Shown here in pieces: positions 1-7,580 of a stretch of 64,000 bases of DNA (positions are counted from its first letter, which is position 1; each line of letters starts with the position of its first letter). This stretch comes from an uncultured Ruminococcus sp. Its GTDB lineage: Bacteria > Bacillota_A > Clostridia > Oscillospirales > Ruminococcaceae. The DNA lies in assembly GCA_900315975.1 (NCBI GenBank), contig ONBA01000001.1, positions 62,001 to 126,000 on the forward strand, given 5' to 3'. The notes below the pieces were generated by a model. It did no database searches. It was not told the DNA's origin and saw only the letters and a program-made list of their open reading frames with translations. Both the position numbers and the translations under genes were made by a program.

Positions 1-428
1 TAAGACGAAAGAAGCGGTCCTGTCATAAATCCTGCTGACGATGCAACGTTTAGAATCATACCGTGGTCGCGTCTCTTGAAATCACGCAGAAAAAGCTTTG
101 TAAGAATGTGTACTGCTGTTATATTTACGTTTATCATGTCAAGCTCATCTTCGAGGTCAGTATGCTCGAATCTGCCGAATATTCCGTAGCCTGCATTGTT
201 GATGAGGAGGTCGATATTCTTGTCCTTGCAGAATTCATATACTTTGAAAACGTCCTCTTTTTTAGAGAGTTCCGCAGTAATAATCTCTGCTCTTCCGAGT
301 TCACACTGCAATCCCCTGAGTACACGCTCATTTCTGCCTGTGAGTACGAGTTTCCATCCGCGCTTGCTGAGTTTTCTTGCCATACTCATTCCAATACCTG
401 ATGTTGCACCTGTTATCAATGCCTTCAT
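1..428 (-). CDS. Short-chain dehydrogenase/reductase, C-terminus beyond the window
   Basis: An oxidoreductase of the classical SDR family, read from an ATG at 428 to the window edge with no stop. The N-terminus carries the glycine-rich nucleotide-binding motif TGATSGIG, then NNAGYG about 90 residues in, then NVASSAGF, all in the order and spacing of the Rossmann fold. The sequence stops exactly where the catalytic YxxxK is expected; the last partial codon, TA-, would fit Tyr. It begins 6 bases after the DHHW gene and is probably the last visible gene of the alaS run. The substrate cannot be told from sequence. Confidence 0.88.
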   Translation of the reverse strand, partial: MKALITGATSGIGMSMARKLSKRGWKLVLTGRNERVLRGLQCELGRAEIITAELSKKEDVFKVYEFCKDKNIDLLINNAGYGIFGRFEHTDLEDELDMINVNITAVHILTKLFLRDFKRRDHGMILNVASSAGFMTGPLLSS

Positions 429-434
429 AACGTT

Positions 435-1541
435 TTACCTCATTTCAATATATTTTAATCCGCTGTCGCCTACTGAGTCGATTCCAAACAGGAACAGCGT
501 CTGTTCATAATCGTCGGGAGAAATGAACACGTTGAGCGGACGGTCCATAAGTTCCGGTCTAACAAATGTTATCTCGCTGTAATGCTGTACAAGAAACGGA
601 ACAAAGCTTGCGGCACATTTGCTTCCTATCAGCAGAAGATGCCGGTCATTGTTGCCGTCTGTGCGTATTCTCACAAGAGGGTGTTCGGCTCCAAGATAGA
701 GAGAATACATATCGTCGCTGTTGACCGCTTCCTCATCGTAGAGTTCGAGCGGCTCGGCATTCCCTTCATTGTCGTATCCCATACAGCTTTTTATTGATGT
801 ACCTTCGGGATATTCATATACGTCGAGAATATCAGGTTCACATTTCATATACAGCGTTTTCCTGTATAAATCACCGCAGTACTTATCGGTAACGTGACGG
901 ATATGGTATTTGTCGTAAGATACCGGCTGTAATCCGAGTTTCTGTATTACTGTTCTGTATACACAGTATGCCCCGTACATCGTCCATTTACTATCACTGC
1001 GCATATATACCCTTTCCTCACTCATCATTTTCATGAGGTCGTATGTGTTTATCCGCCTGATATTAGAGTCAAGAGAATCGTACAGACTGTCTATAAGCTG
1101 TTTTTCTGCACCGCGTGACAAATAGTCGGGGAGCTTGTCTCCATAAACTCCGGCAGACGTCGGGACTGCCGCAAAGTACACTGCTCCGTCATAATTTCTT
1201 GTGAAGCTGTTGACATACTCCGCACTCTCGCTGAATCCCTTTTCGCTTATTCCTTCTGCCGATATAAGGCGGTCATCAGCCACGTATACTCCGTTCACGA
1301 TGCTGCCTTTCATCGCTGAATCAAGTCTTGAACCCAAAGCTATCCAACCGTCTCTGCCGGCAAATTTTTCTGCTGCTGCCGCTTCAAATCTGCCTCCGCA
1401 GCCGCTGCCGCTGATTTCCGGAGCAACTGCGATATTGTCCTTATCGCCGGATATTGCTATATTCACAAGTGTTGCAGCTCCTACCACTGATATGAACAGG
1501 AGTACTGCTGCCGCGGTCAGCCTGTTTGTAAGCTTAGTCAA
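435..1541 (-). CDS. DHHW-family (AlgX/SGNH-like) protein with altered DHHW motif
   Basis: A protein of 368 residues with one N-terminal membrane or signal segment (about residues 9-30) and an extracytoplasmic domain of the DHHW type. Family features include FAGRDGWI near residue 60, NGVYVADDRLI near 83-93 and VPTSAG near 127. Known relatives work with an MBOAT protein to O-acetylate extracellular polymers, and the MBOAT gene lies 12 bases upstream. The name-giving DHHW motif reads DSKW at 183-186, so the histidine expected to act in catalysis is a lysine. The protein may be inactive or have another role. The family call is good; activity is doubtful. Confidence 0.8.
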   Translation of the reverse strand: MTKLTNRLTAAAVLLFISVVGAATLVNIAISGDKDNIAVAPEISGSGCGGRFEAAAAEKFAGRDGWIALGSRLDSAMKGSIVNGVYVADDRLISAEGISEKGFSESAEYVNSFTRNYDGAVYFAAVPTSAGVYGDKLPDYLSRGAEKQLIDSLYDSLDSNIRRINTYDLMKMMSEERVYMRSDSKWTMYGAYCVYRTVIQKLGLQPVSYDKYHIRHVTDKYCGDLYRKTLYMKCEPDILDVYEYPEGTSIKSCMGYDNEGNAEPLELYDEEAVNSDDMYSLYLGAEHPLVRIRTDGNNDRHLLLIGSKCAASFVPFLVQHYSEITFVRPELMDRPLNVFISPDDYEQTLFLFGIDSVGDSGLKYIEMR

Positions 1542-1553
1542 ATAGCTCCCCCC

Positions 1554-2936
1554 TTACAGTTGCATAATTAGCATTCCCGAACTTCCGGTATATGCGATAA
1601 GTGCCGTACAGATTATCAGGACTATCACCATGCTGACCGGCGATATTGCCCTGAGAGTTGTGCGTATGCGAGTTATTTCCGAACGCAGCATCATGTTCCT
1701 GAACAAATCAGTCGAAGCATACATGGTCATAAGCATTACCACAAGATATGACTTCAGCAGATACACGGTCAGACCGTCAGCAAGTGCATGGTTACTTCCA
1801 AGCATTGCCAATACATACTCAAGCGAATCGGATACACTGTCGCCCATGAGAAATACCGCAAACAGAGTAGTGAGTATAAACGTATAGATGATTCCAGTCG
1901 CCTTGAGCATTTTAGAATTGCTGAGCTTATTTTCGATTATAATCGCCGCACCCATGAGTACTCCCCATACCGCACTGCTAAGGTCGAATCCGTACCAGTA
2001 TCCGGCAAGTGCCCATGCAAGAATGAACACAAGCTTGCTTATATGGCGGTTATCGACCCTTGAAGTCAGCGGACGTGTTATATACTTCCTGAACCAGTGT
2101 ATTACCTGAACGTGCCATTTTGCGGCAAAATATCGTATTCTGCTGCTGAACATCGGATAGTTGAAGCTCTGTGGGAAGCGGAATCCGAAACAATATCCGA
2201 TACCTGTGCCCATATCAGAAATACCCGAAAGAGTGAAGTAGAGGCAGAGAAGGTATGCCGCCGCACCAAGCCAAGCCGTTCCTGCTGAAATACTTTTAAG
2301 GTCAGCTGCTTTTACCGCCATATACATAGAGTACAGTGTGTCAGCAGCTATCACCTTCTTTGCAAGTCCCTTTATAAATATCGAAAATCCCTTGCTAAGT
2401 TCCGGCATTCCGTATTTACGGCTGCGGAGTATGCGTGCGAAAATGTCATATCTGAGGACCGGTCCCATCAGCAGGCGCGGAAACATCATAATGAAAAGCG
2501 AAAAACGTATAACGTTTTTTTCTGCTTTTATTTTTCCGGTGAATACATCTATAAGGTAACCTATTGACGAAAGAGTAAAAAATGATATTCCTATAGGAAA
2601 GAATCCGTCGGGGAAACGAAGTGCACTTGTTATCCATGAAAAGCAGCTTATTCTGAATATGAATACAGCCGCTATGTCAAATGTAATGCCGAATGCAAAC
2701 GGTATTAATGCACATCTGGTTTTTTTCTCGCGCAATGCTCCGGCACTCCTGCCGCAGACATAGTTTACAGCAGTATATACAAGCAAAAGGACAAGGCTGC
2801 CTGCACCGAAAAGTCCGCTGAAAACCATACTTAGCATCAACAAAGCAAGGTCTCTGTACTTTTTCGGCGACAAATAATACACTACGAGTGAAAGAGGGAA
2901 AAATGCATAGATGAACAGAAGGCTGCTATACTCCAT
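1554..2936 (-). CDS. MBOAT-family membrane O-acyltransferase-like protein
   Basis: A polytopic membrane protein of 460 residues resembling AlgI/DltB-type MBOAT proteins, which pass acyl groups across the membrane to cell-surface polymers. Hydrophobic segments run through the whole length. The conserved KWHVQVIHWFRKY region is at 273-285, with the first conserved His at 275. The second family signature, normally GLWHG with the catalytic His, reads AGYWYG at 311-316, placing Tyr315 where His is expected. The codon is TAC, one base from CAC. The gene overlaps the Toprim gene by 11 bases and precedes its DHHW partner by 12. Family membership is clear; catalysis is doubtful. Confidence 0.85.
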   Translation of the reverse strand: MEYSSLLFIYAFFPLSLVVYYLSPKKYRDLALLMLSMVFSGLFGAGSLVLLLVYTAVNYVCGRSAGALREKKTRCALIPFAFGITFDIAAVFIFRISCFSWITSALRFPDGFFPIGISFFTLSSIGYLIDVFTGKIKAEKNVIRFSLFIMMFPRLLMGPVLRYDIFARILRSRKYGMPELSKGFSIFIKGLAKKVIAADTLYSMYMAVKAADLKSISAGTAWLGAAAYLLCLYFTLSGISDMGTGIGYCFGFRFPQSFNYPMFSSRIRYFAAKWHVQVIHWFRKYITRPLTSRVDNRHISKLVFILAWALAGYWYGFDLSSAVWGVLMGAAIIIENKLSNSKMLKATGIIYTFILTTLFAVFLMGDSVSDSLEYVLAMLGSNHALADGLTVYLLKSYLVVMLMTMYASTDLFRNMMLRSEITRIRTTLRAISPVSMVIVLIICTALIAYTGSSGMLIMQL

Positions 2937-3525
2937 GTTCTTCCTCCTTCATTGCTTCCACTTCAGCCGCAAGTTCCTCCGCAGTCATCATTGTATTGAG
3001 TACCTCAACAAGTGCACCAGCCGAGAGGAGTGACGGAAGTCCGAGACGCTTCTGAAGCTGTCTGCGAAGTGCTGAGCTGTTACTTCCGCCGCTCAGTCCA
3101 AGCTCATACAGCGTAAACTTTGTAATGTCCGGCTCGCTGTCACGCTCTGAAGCGGTAATTCCCGCTTTCTCAAAAGCTGCAAGAAGAGTAGCGCCGTCGA
3201 TACCTTCAACTCCGAGTTTTCCTTCTGCCGAAGGCTTTGTCTTGCGTTTTTCTTTGCCGAATACGTCGGGTATATAGACATTTTTCACGCAGCCATTCTT
3301 TACCGCACCCTTGATATATCCTCGTATCTTGCGTCCGGCACTGTCGGAATCAGTGAGTATAACTATACCCGTCCTTTCAGCATAGTAACGTATGAGCTCA
3401 AGCTTTTCCGCATCTTTGAAAATGCCGAAACCGTCAGTAACTATGATGACGGCGTCAACGACCGAACAAAGTCTTATCTTGTCATATTTTCCCTCTACGA
3501 TTATAGCTTCATTTATTTTTATCAT
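2926..3525 (-). CDS. Toprim-domain protein, ribonuclease M5-like (DUF4093 type)
   Basis: A cytoplasmic protein of 199 residues with an N-terminal Toprim domain. IVEGKYDKIRL (residues 9-19) supplies the conserved Glu, and ILTDSDSAGRKIRGYIK (about 55-71) supplies the DxD pair. This arrangement is that of ribonuclease M5, which matures 5S rRNA, but the C-terminal half looks like the DUF4093 type. M5 normally neighbours ksgA; here the gene overlaps holA by 4 bases and the MBOAT gene by 11, so function cannot be taken from context. It is a probable nuclease or nucleic-acid-binding Toprim protein with unknown substrate. Confidence 0.75.
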   Translation of the reverse strand: MIKINEAIIVEGKYDKIRLCSVVDAVIIVTDGFGIFKDAEKLELIRYYAERTGIVILTDSDSAGRKIRGYIKGAVKNGCVKNVYIPDVFGKEKRKTKPSAEGKLGVEGIDGATLLAAFEKAGITASERDSEPDITKFTLYELGLSGGSNSSALRRQLQKRLGLPSLLSAGALVEVLNTMMTAEELAAEVEAMKEEEHGV

Positions 3526-4625
3526 CTTTGCCTCCGGACAGGTCTGAGTACGAGCATTTCAGTTATTGCCTGCTCGATAGCAGTTCGCGGGTCAACCGGA
3601 CTTGAGTTCAGTTTAACGGTAGTATCACGGAGTATTATCAGGCACCTCCGCAGACGCTCTATACCAAACTTCTGAGCGTCCCGCATTGAGTTTTTCATTA
3701 CAAATGACCGCTTAGGACCGTATCCGAAATCAGCTGCGGCAGTCTCGGGCATGACCCTGAATTTCGACGCACACGCTCCTCTGTACAGATCAAGAAAAAC
3801 TCCCGTCAGCGCATAAAGTGCCGCTCCCCTGTTTTCATTGTCGATATTGAGCTGTCCGACCGCTTCGTATGCTGCCTTCGCGTCCATTGATGCAACAGCA
3901 TTTGCAAGATTATATATAGTTGTGTCGTTCTGCTCGTGGACAAGTTCACCCAGCATTTCCGATGTTATCTCACTGCTTCCGGCATACGCGCAAAGCTTGT
4001 CTATCTCGTTTGAAATCGTAAGCTCGTCACAAAGACACATTTCAGCCAGCTCTTTTGCAACAGGTATCGACATCATTCCTCCGCGTGCCGATATTTTTGT
4101 CGCGATCATCTTGGCTAACTCACCCGAACTTTTCAGTTCCGCCATGCAGAGTATACCGTTTTTTTCCGCATAATCCGCAAGTTTCTTGTTTTTGTCAACT
4201 ATGAGATTAGCACCGGACTTATAGTCATATTTGGTTTTTATCTCAAATCCGGTAACATTGAATATCACGACGGTCTGCTCGGGTATATCCTTCAGAGCAT
4301 TCATAAGCTGTTTGTTGATGTCGTCAGCTTTGTGACCGCGCATATCGTCGTACGGTTTCTCGCAATTATAGTCGTTTATCAGTATGCAGTTATACTCCGA
4401 AAACATCGGAGCCATTTCTATAAGGTCGTGAAGTGCCGGAATATCGAGTTCCTTGCCGTTGAGCTTCGTGAGGGCGAGGTCGTCCTCACCGCCGAGAGCA
4501 GTATTCAGCACGAGCTTTGTAGCCTTTTCAACTCCGACAACGTCCGCTCCGCAGATGTAGTATATCCGGCTTACACCATTCTTTTTCAGGGCTGTTGCCA
4601 GTCCCTTGACATCGGTCTTAGGCAT
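3522..4625 (-). CDS. holA: DNA polymerase III subunit delta
   Basis: The delta subunit of the clamp loader, which opens the sliding clamp during replication. The 367 residues are normal for the family. The N-terminus has the YYICGADVVGVEKATKLV strand-helix pattern, and the middle region (VVIFNVTGFEIKTK, then KKLADYAEKNGI) matches the degenerate AAA+ fold. The C-terminal helical collar includes NLANAVASMDAKAAYEAV. The start shares a base with the comEC stop, and the end overlaps the Toprim gene by 4 bases. The comEC-holA order is common in Firmicutes and supports both calls. Confidence 0.92.
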   Translation of the reverse strand: MPKTDVKGLATALKKNGVSRIYYICGADVVGVEKATKLVLNTALGGEDDLALTKLNGKELDIPALHDLIEMAPMFSEYNCILINDYNCEKPYDDMRGHKADDINKQLMNALKDIPEQTVVIFNVTGFEIKTKYDYKSGANLIVDKNKKLADYAEKNGILCMAELKSSGELAKMIATKISARGGMMSIPVAKELAEMCLCDELTISNEIDKLCAYAGSSEITSEMLGELVHEQNDTTIYNLANAVASMDAKAAYEAVGQLNIDNENRGAALYALTGVFLDLYRGACASKFRVMPETAAADFGYGPKRSFVMKNSMRDAQKFGIERLRRCLIILRDTTVKLNSSPVDPRTAIEQAITEMLVLRPVRRQR

Positions 4626-6655
4626 TACAGCCTCCTTATCATGAATCTGTCTGCGTCGGCAGTTATCTCAAGATTATTGCCGTCCGTATACAGATCTATA
4701 TTTTGTCTGTCCGTATCATTCTCACTGTACGGAGCATTTTCTTTTTTATATCTTCCATAAAAGACTGTTAAGTCGCCGTCGGGTTTACCTGACACCGCAG
4801 GCACGAATACGATATCCGTATCTTCAGATGATACCCTCAGTGTACCTGAATCATAATCAAGTTTATAACCGTCACCTTCAACAATAAAGCTGTCGCCGAC
4901 TTTTTCATCTCCGGACACTATCCAGTTTTTCACCCCGAAAAGTCCGAGTTCGTACTCATACAATGGATATTCACTTTCAGCATTTTTTGTAAGTATAACC
5001 GTATCCGTGGATATCACACCATTCACCATGAGATACTTCCTTACATACTCAGCTGAACGCTTATTGCCGCTAAGGTCTGCTATACAGGTATGTCCGTCAT
5101 GCATTACAACTACCGCCGCATTTGCACCGCTTCCCAATACAGCTACTGTACACACGCTTCGACGGAAAAGTCCATACGCCGCAGACCAAACCGAAACCGC
5201 CGCAACACCTGCCGCAGTAAGTACAGCTGTGAGTCTCCGGCTTTTCCTGAACATATGGAAAAATACTACTGCCGCCGCACATACTATAAGGAGCGCACGC
5301 AAAGTACCGGTTGAATCAGACACATGAAATATACCTACAGAAGCTATCTTGTCAGAAAGAAATATCACACTGCGTATGATGTTTCCTGAAAGCGGTAATA
5401 TCGGCAGTAAACCGAATGTAAATACGTAGATAAATCCGATAACCATTGCCGCTGTACACATCGGCACAAGAATAAGATTTGCAAGCGGTGATATGACTGA
5501 GGTCTCGTCGAAGAACCACAAACTCACAGGGAACACCGCAAGAGTTGTACATATACCGGTCACGAGACTTACTGTGAACTGCTGAAATGCAGTCTCACGT
5601 TCCATTTTCTTTGTCATATATGGTGCAAACACCGCTATACCGAATGTTCCGGACAGCGACAAAAGAAATCCTGCACTGCAAACACTGTAAGGGTCAGACA
5701 CCGCAATAATAAGTGCCGCGACTGCAAGCGAATTGAACGAATCGTTCTGCCGACGGAACAGCTTTGCAGAGTACATTATATCAAGCATTATTGCCGCTCT
5801 CAATGCCGAAACAGGATAGTTCGCCATAGCTGTCATAACAAGAAGAAGCACGTTCATGACCGCAAATGCCGCAAATCTGTTGACATTAAGACGTGAAAGC
5901 AGAGTCCATATCAGTGAGGCGATTATTGATACGTGAAGTCCGGAAACAGCGAGTACGTGACCGATTCCGGTCCTGTAAAGGACAGTACGTGTGTTTTCAT
6001 CAAAGTCGGTCTTGTCGCCGAAAACCATTCCTGCAAGAAAACTTCCGCACTCGTTACCGAGTTCAGACTTGAACTCAGCTATCATTTTGTCACGGTAGGA
6101 ATCAAGCTTTCTTTTCAACAATCTCCTGTTCGTATGTTCAACTCTTATCCCACTCAGGATACTCGCTTTGAGGAAAATGTGCCGTGAGCGGTATATCCGC
6201 TCAGAAGCATATAAATAGCTGTCTTCCGGCTTGAAGAAAGTACACTTTTCAAAGCTGATATTATCGCCGGTCTGTGCACCGAGTTCACCGGAATAAAAGC
6301 ATATCTTCGCAGGGACAGTTCCGTTTATTCTGCCTTTCAGTGTATAGGCATTCTTGCCGTCTTCGTAGTGTCTTATCTCAGTAACACTTCCGGTGAAACT
6401 GCCTTTTTCACCATCATAAGCAACGATACGGTCATAATTATAAGCCGTATAAGAAAGGCTTATAATTACCGCTGATACAAAGGAAACTGCGATAATGGCA
6501 TGGTCGGCAATGCTGAAACCTCTGCGTCTGCCATATATGAAAACCGCCGCAGCGGCAGAAGCATATATCAGGATTCCCTTAATATCGGTAAAAAACAAAG
6601 CGAAAAACAATCCCGACATATATGCTGCTGCCGCTCCAATCATTTTTCGCTTCAT
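4625..6655 (-). CDS. comEC: ComEC/Rec2-type DNA uptake channel with degenerate C-terminal domain
   Basis: A membrane protein of 676 residues in the ComEC/Rec2 family, which forms the channel for single-stranded DNA entry in transformation. Three N-terminal hydrophobic segments precede a soluble domain (about 70-190). The Competence domain follows, with TRTVLYRTGIGHVLAVSGLHVSI near 225 as the diagnostic motif. The C-terminal portion from about residue 490 has the strand pattern of the usual metallo-beta-lactamase-like domain, but no HxHxDH is present; the matching position reads TKNAESEY. It overlaps holA by one base. Other competence genes are not in the window, so active DNA uptake is not established. 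Confidence 0.88.
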   Translation of the reverse strand: MKRKMIGAAAAYMSGLFFALFFTDIKGILIYASAAAAVFIYGRRRGFSIADHAIIAVSFVSAVIISLSYTAYNYDRIVAYDGEKGSFTGSVTEIRHYEDGKNAYTLKGRINGTVPAKICFYSGELGAQTGDNISFEKCTFFKPEDSYLYASERIYRSRHIFLKASILSGIRVEHTNRRLLKRKLDSYRDKMIAEFKSELGNECGSFLAGMVFGDKTDFDENTRTVLYRTGIGHVLAVSGLHVSIIASLIWTLLSRLNVNRFAAFAVMNVLLLVMTAMANYPVSALRAAIMLDIMYSAKLFRRQNDSFNSLAVAALIIAVSDPYSVCSAGFLLSLSGTFGIAVFAPYMTKKMERETAFQQFTVSLVTGICTTLAVFPVSLWFFDETSVISPLANLILVPMCTAAMVIGFIYVFTFGLLPILPLSGNIIRSVIFLSDKIASVGIFHVSDSTGTLRALLIVCAAAVVFFHMFRKSRRLTAVLTAAGVAAVSVWSAAYGLFRRSVCTVAVLGSGANAAVVVMHDGHTCIADLSGNKRSAEYVRKYLMVNGVISTDTVILTKNAESEYPLYEYELGLFGVKNWIVSGDEKVGDSFIVEGDGYKLDYDSGTLRVSSEDTDIVFVPAVSGKPDGDLTVFYGRYKKENAPYSENDTDRQNIDLYTDGNNLEITADADRFMIRRL

Positions 6656-6662
6656 ATGTTAC

Positions 6663-7202
6663 TTATTTAAAGAAAAGAGGCAGTTTCTCAAGGAATATTA
6701 TATCAGTTCTGTCAGCAGCGTCGCCCTCAGCAAGGACAGCTGCTTCTGCAGCGATATTTCCTCCTGCAGCCTCAACAAGCTTTTCGAGAGCCTTCAGTGA
6801 CTCGCCGGTACTGATAACGTCGTCAGCGATGAGTACCTTTTTGCCTTTGAGCATTGCAGCTTTTTCAGCTGAAATGTGCAAAGTCTGCTCATCAGCGGTT
6901 GTTATCGACTTGACAGTTACTGAGATAGGGTCAGTCATGTAAAGCTTGACGGACTTTCTCGCAACTACATAAGGCTTACCGCTCTGTCTTGCAAGTTCAT
7001 ATCCGAGCGGTATTCCCTTCGACTCAGCTGTAATGATAACATCAAAGTCGGGGCACTTCTTTAAAAGTGCCTCCGCAGCTGCAACTGTTATCTCAACGTC
7101 TGAAAACATTATAAATGCTGCTATATCAAGCTTATCACTGATAGGACATATAGGCAGTTCACGTTCAAGACCTGCTATGGTCATTTTATATGTCTTTGCC
7201 AT
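6663..7202 (-). CDS. Type I phosphoribosyltransferase, adenine phosphoribosyltransferase-like
   Basis: A purine-salvage-type enzyme of 179 residues. The PRPP-binding loop VLIADDVISTGES (about 122-134) is the hallmark of type I phosphoribosyltransferases, and TAESKGIPLGYELAR (about 57-71) matches the adenine phosphoribosyltransferase pattern. The family makes AMP from adenine and PRPP. The protein is divergent enough that another purine or a regulatory role is possible, so I leave the symbol empty. It lies 12 bases after the HIT gene and 7 bases before comEC. Confidence 0.82.
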   Translation of the reverse strand: MAKTYKMTIAGLERELPICPISDKLDIAAFIMFSDVEITVAAAEALLKKCPDFDVIITAESKGIPLGYELARQSGKPYVVARKSVKLYMTDPISVTVKSITTADEQTLHISAEKAAMLKGKKVLIADDVISTGESLKALEKLVEAAGGNIAAEAAVLAEGDAADRTDIIFLEKLPLFFK

Positions 7203-7214
7203 AGTGCCGTCTCC

Positions 7215-7568
7215 TTATTCAGTTTTGCCGAGTGACTCAGGTCCCCAACCCATCTTTACTCCTGCGAGCATATGGAAATGAAGGTGTTTTACAGTCTGAC
7301 CTGCATCGTCTCCGCAGTTATTGATTATACGGTAGCTCTCGATACCCTCAGCCTTTGCAATCTTTGCAGCAGCCTCGAATACCTTTGCAACGAGTGAAGA
7401 GTTCTCCTCTGTTATCTCGTTGGCACACGAAATATGTGCCTTCGGGATAATGAGATAGTGTACCGGAGCTATAGGAGCGATGTCCTTGAAGCTGTAAACG
7501 TATTCATCTTCGTAAACCTTGTTACTCGGTATCTCTCCGTCGATTATTTTGCAGAATAAGCAATCCAT
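7215..7568 (-). CDS. HIT-family nucleotide hydrolase (HinT-like)
   Basis: A cytoplasmic protein of 117 residues, full length for the HinT branch of the histidine triad family, which hydrolyses nucleoside phosphoramidates. The C-terminal triad reads VKHLHFHMLAG (about 94-104) with the three histidines in place. The N-terminal CLFCKIIDGEIPSNKVYEDE is the usual opening, including the CxxC pair. It lies 12 bases after alaS in the T-box run. The physiological substrate is not known from sequence. Confidence 0.93.
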   Translation of the reverse strand: MDCLFCKIIDGEIPSNKVYEDEYVYSFKDIAPIAPVHYLIIPKAHISCANEITEENSSLVAKVFEAAAKIAKAEGIESYRIINNCGDDAGQTVKHLHFHMLAGVKMGWGPESLGKTE

Positions 7569-7580
7569 ATTATTACTCCT

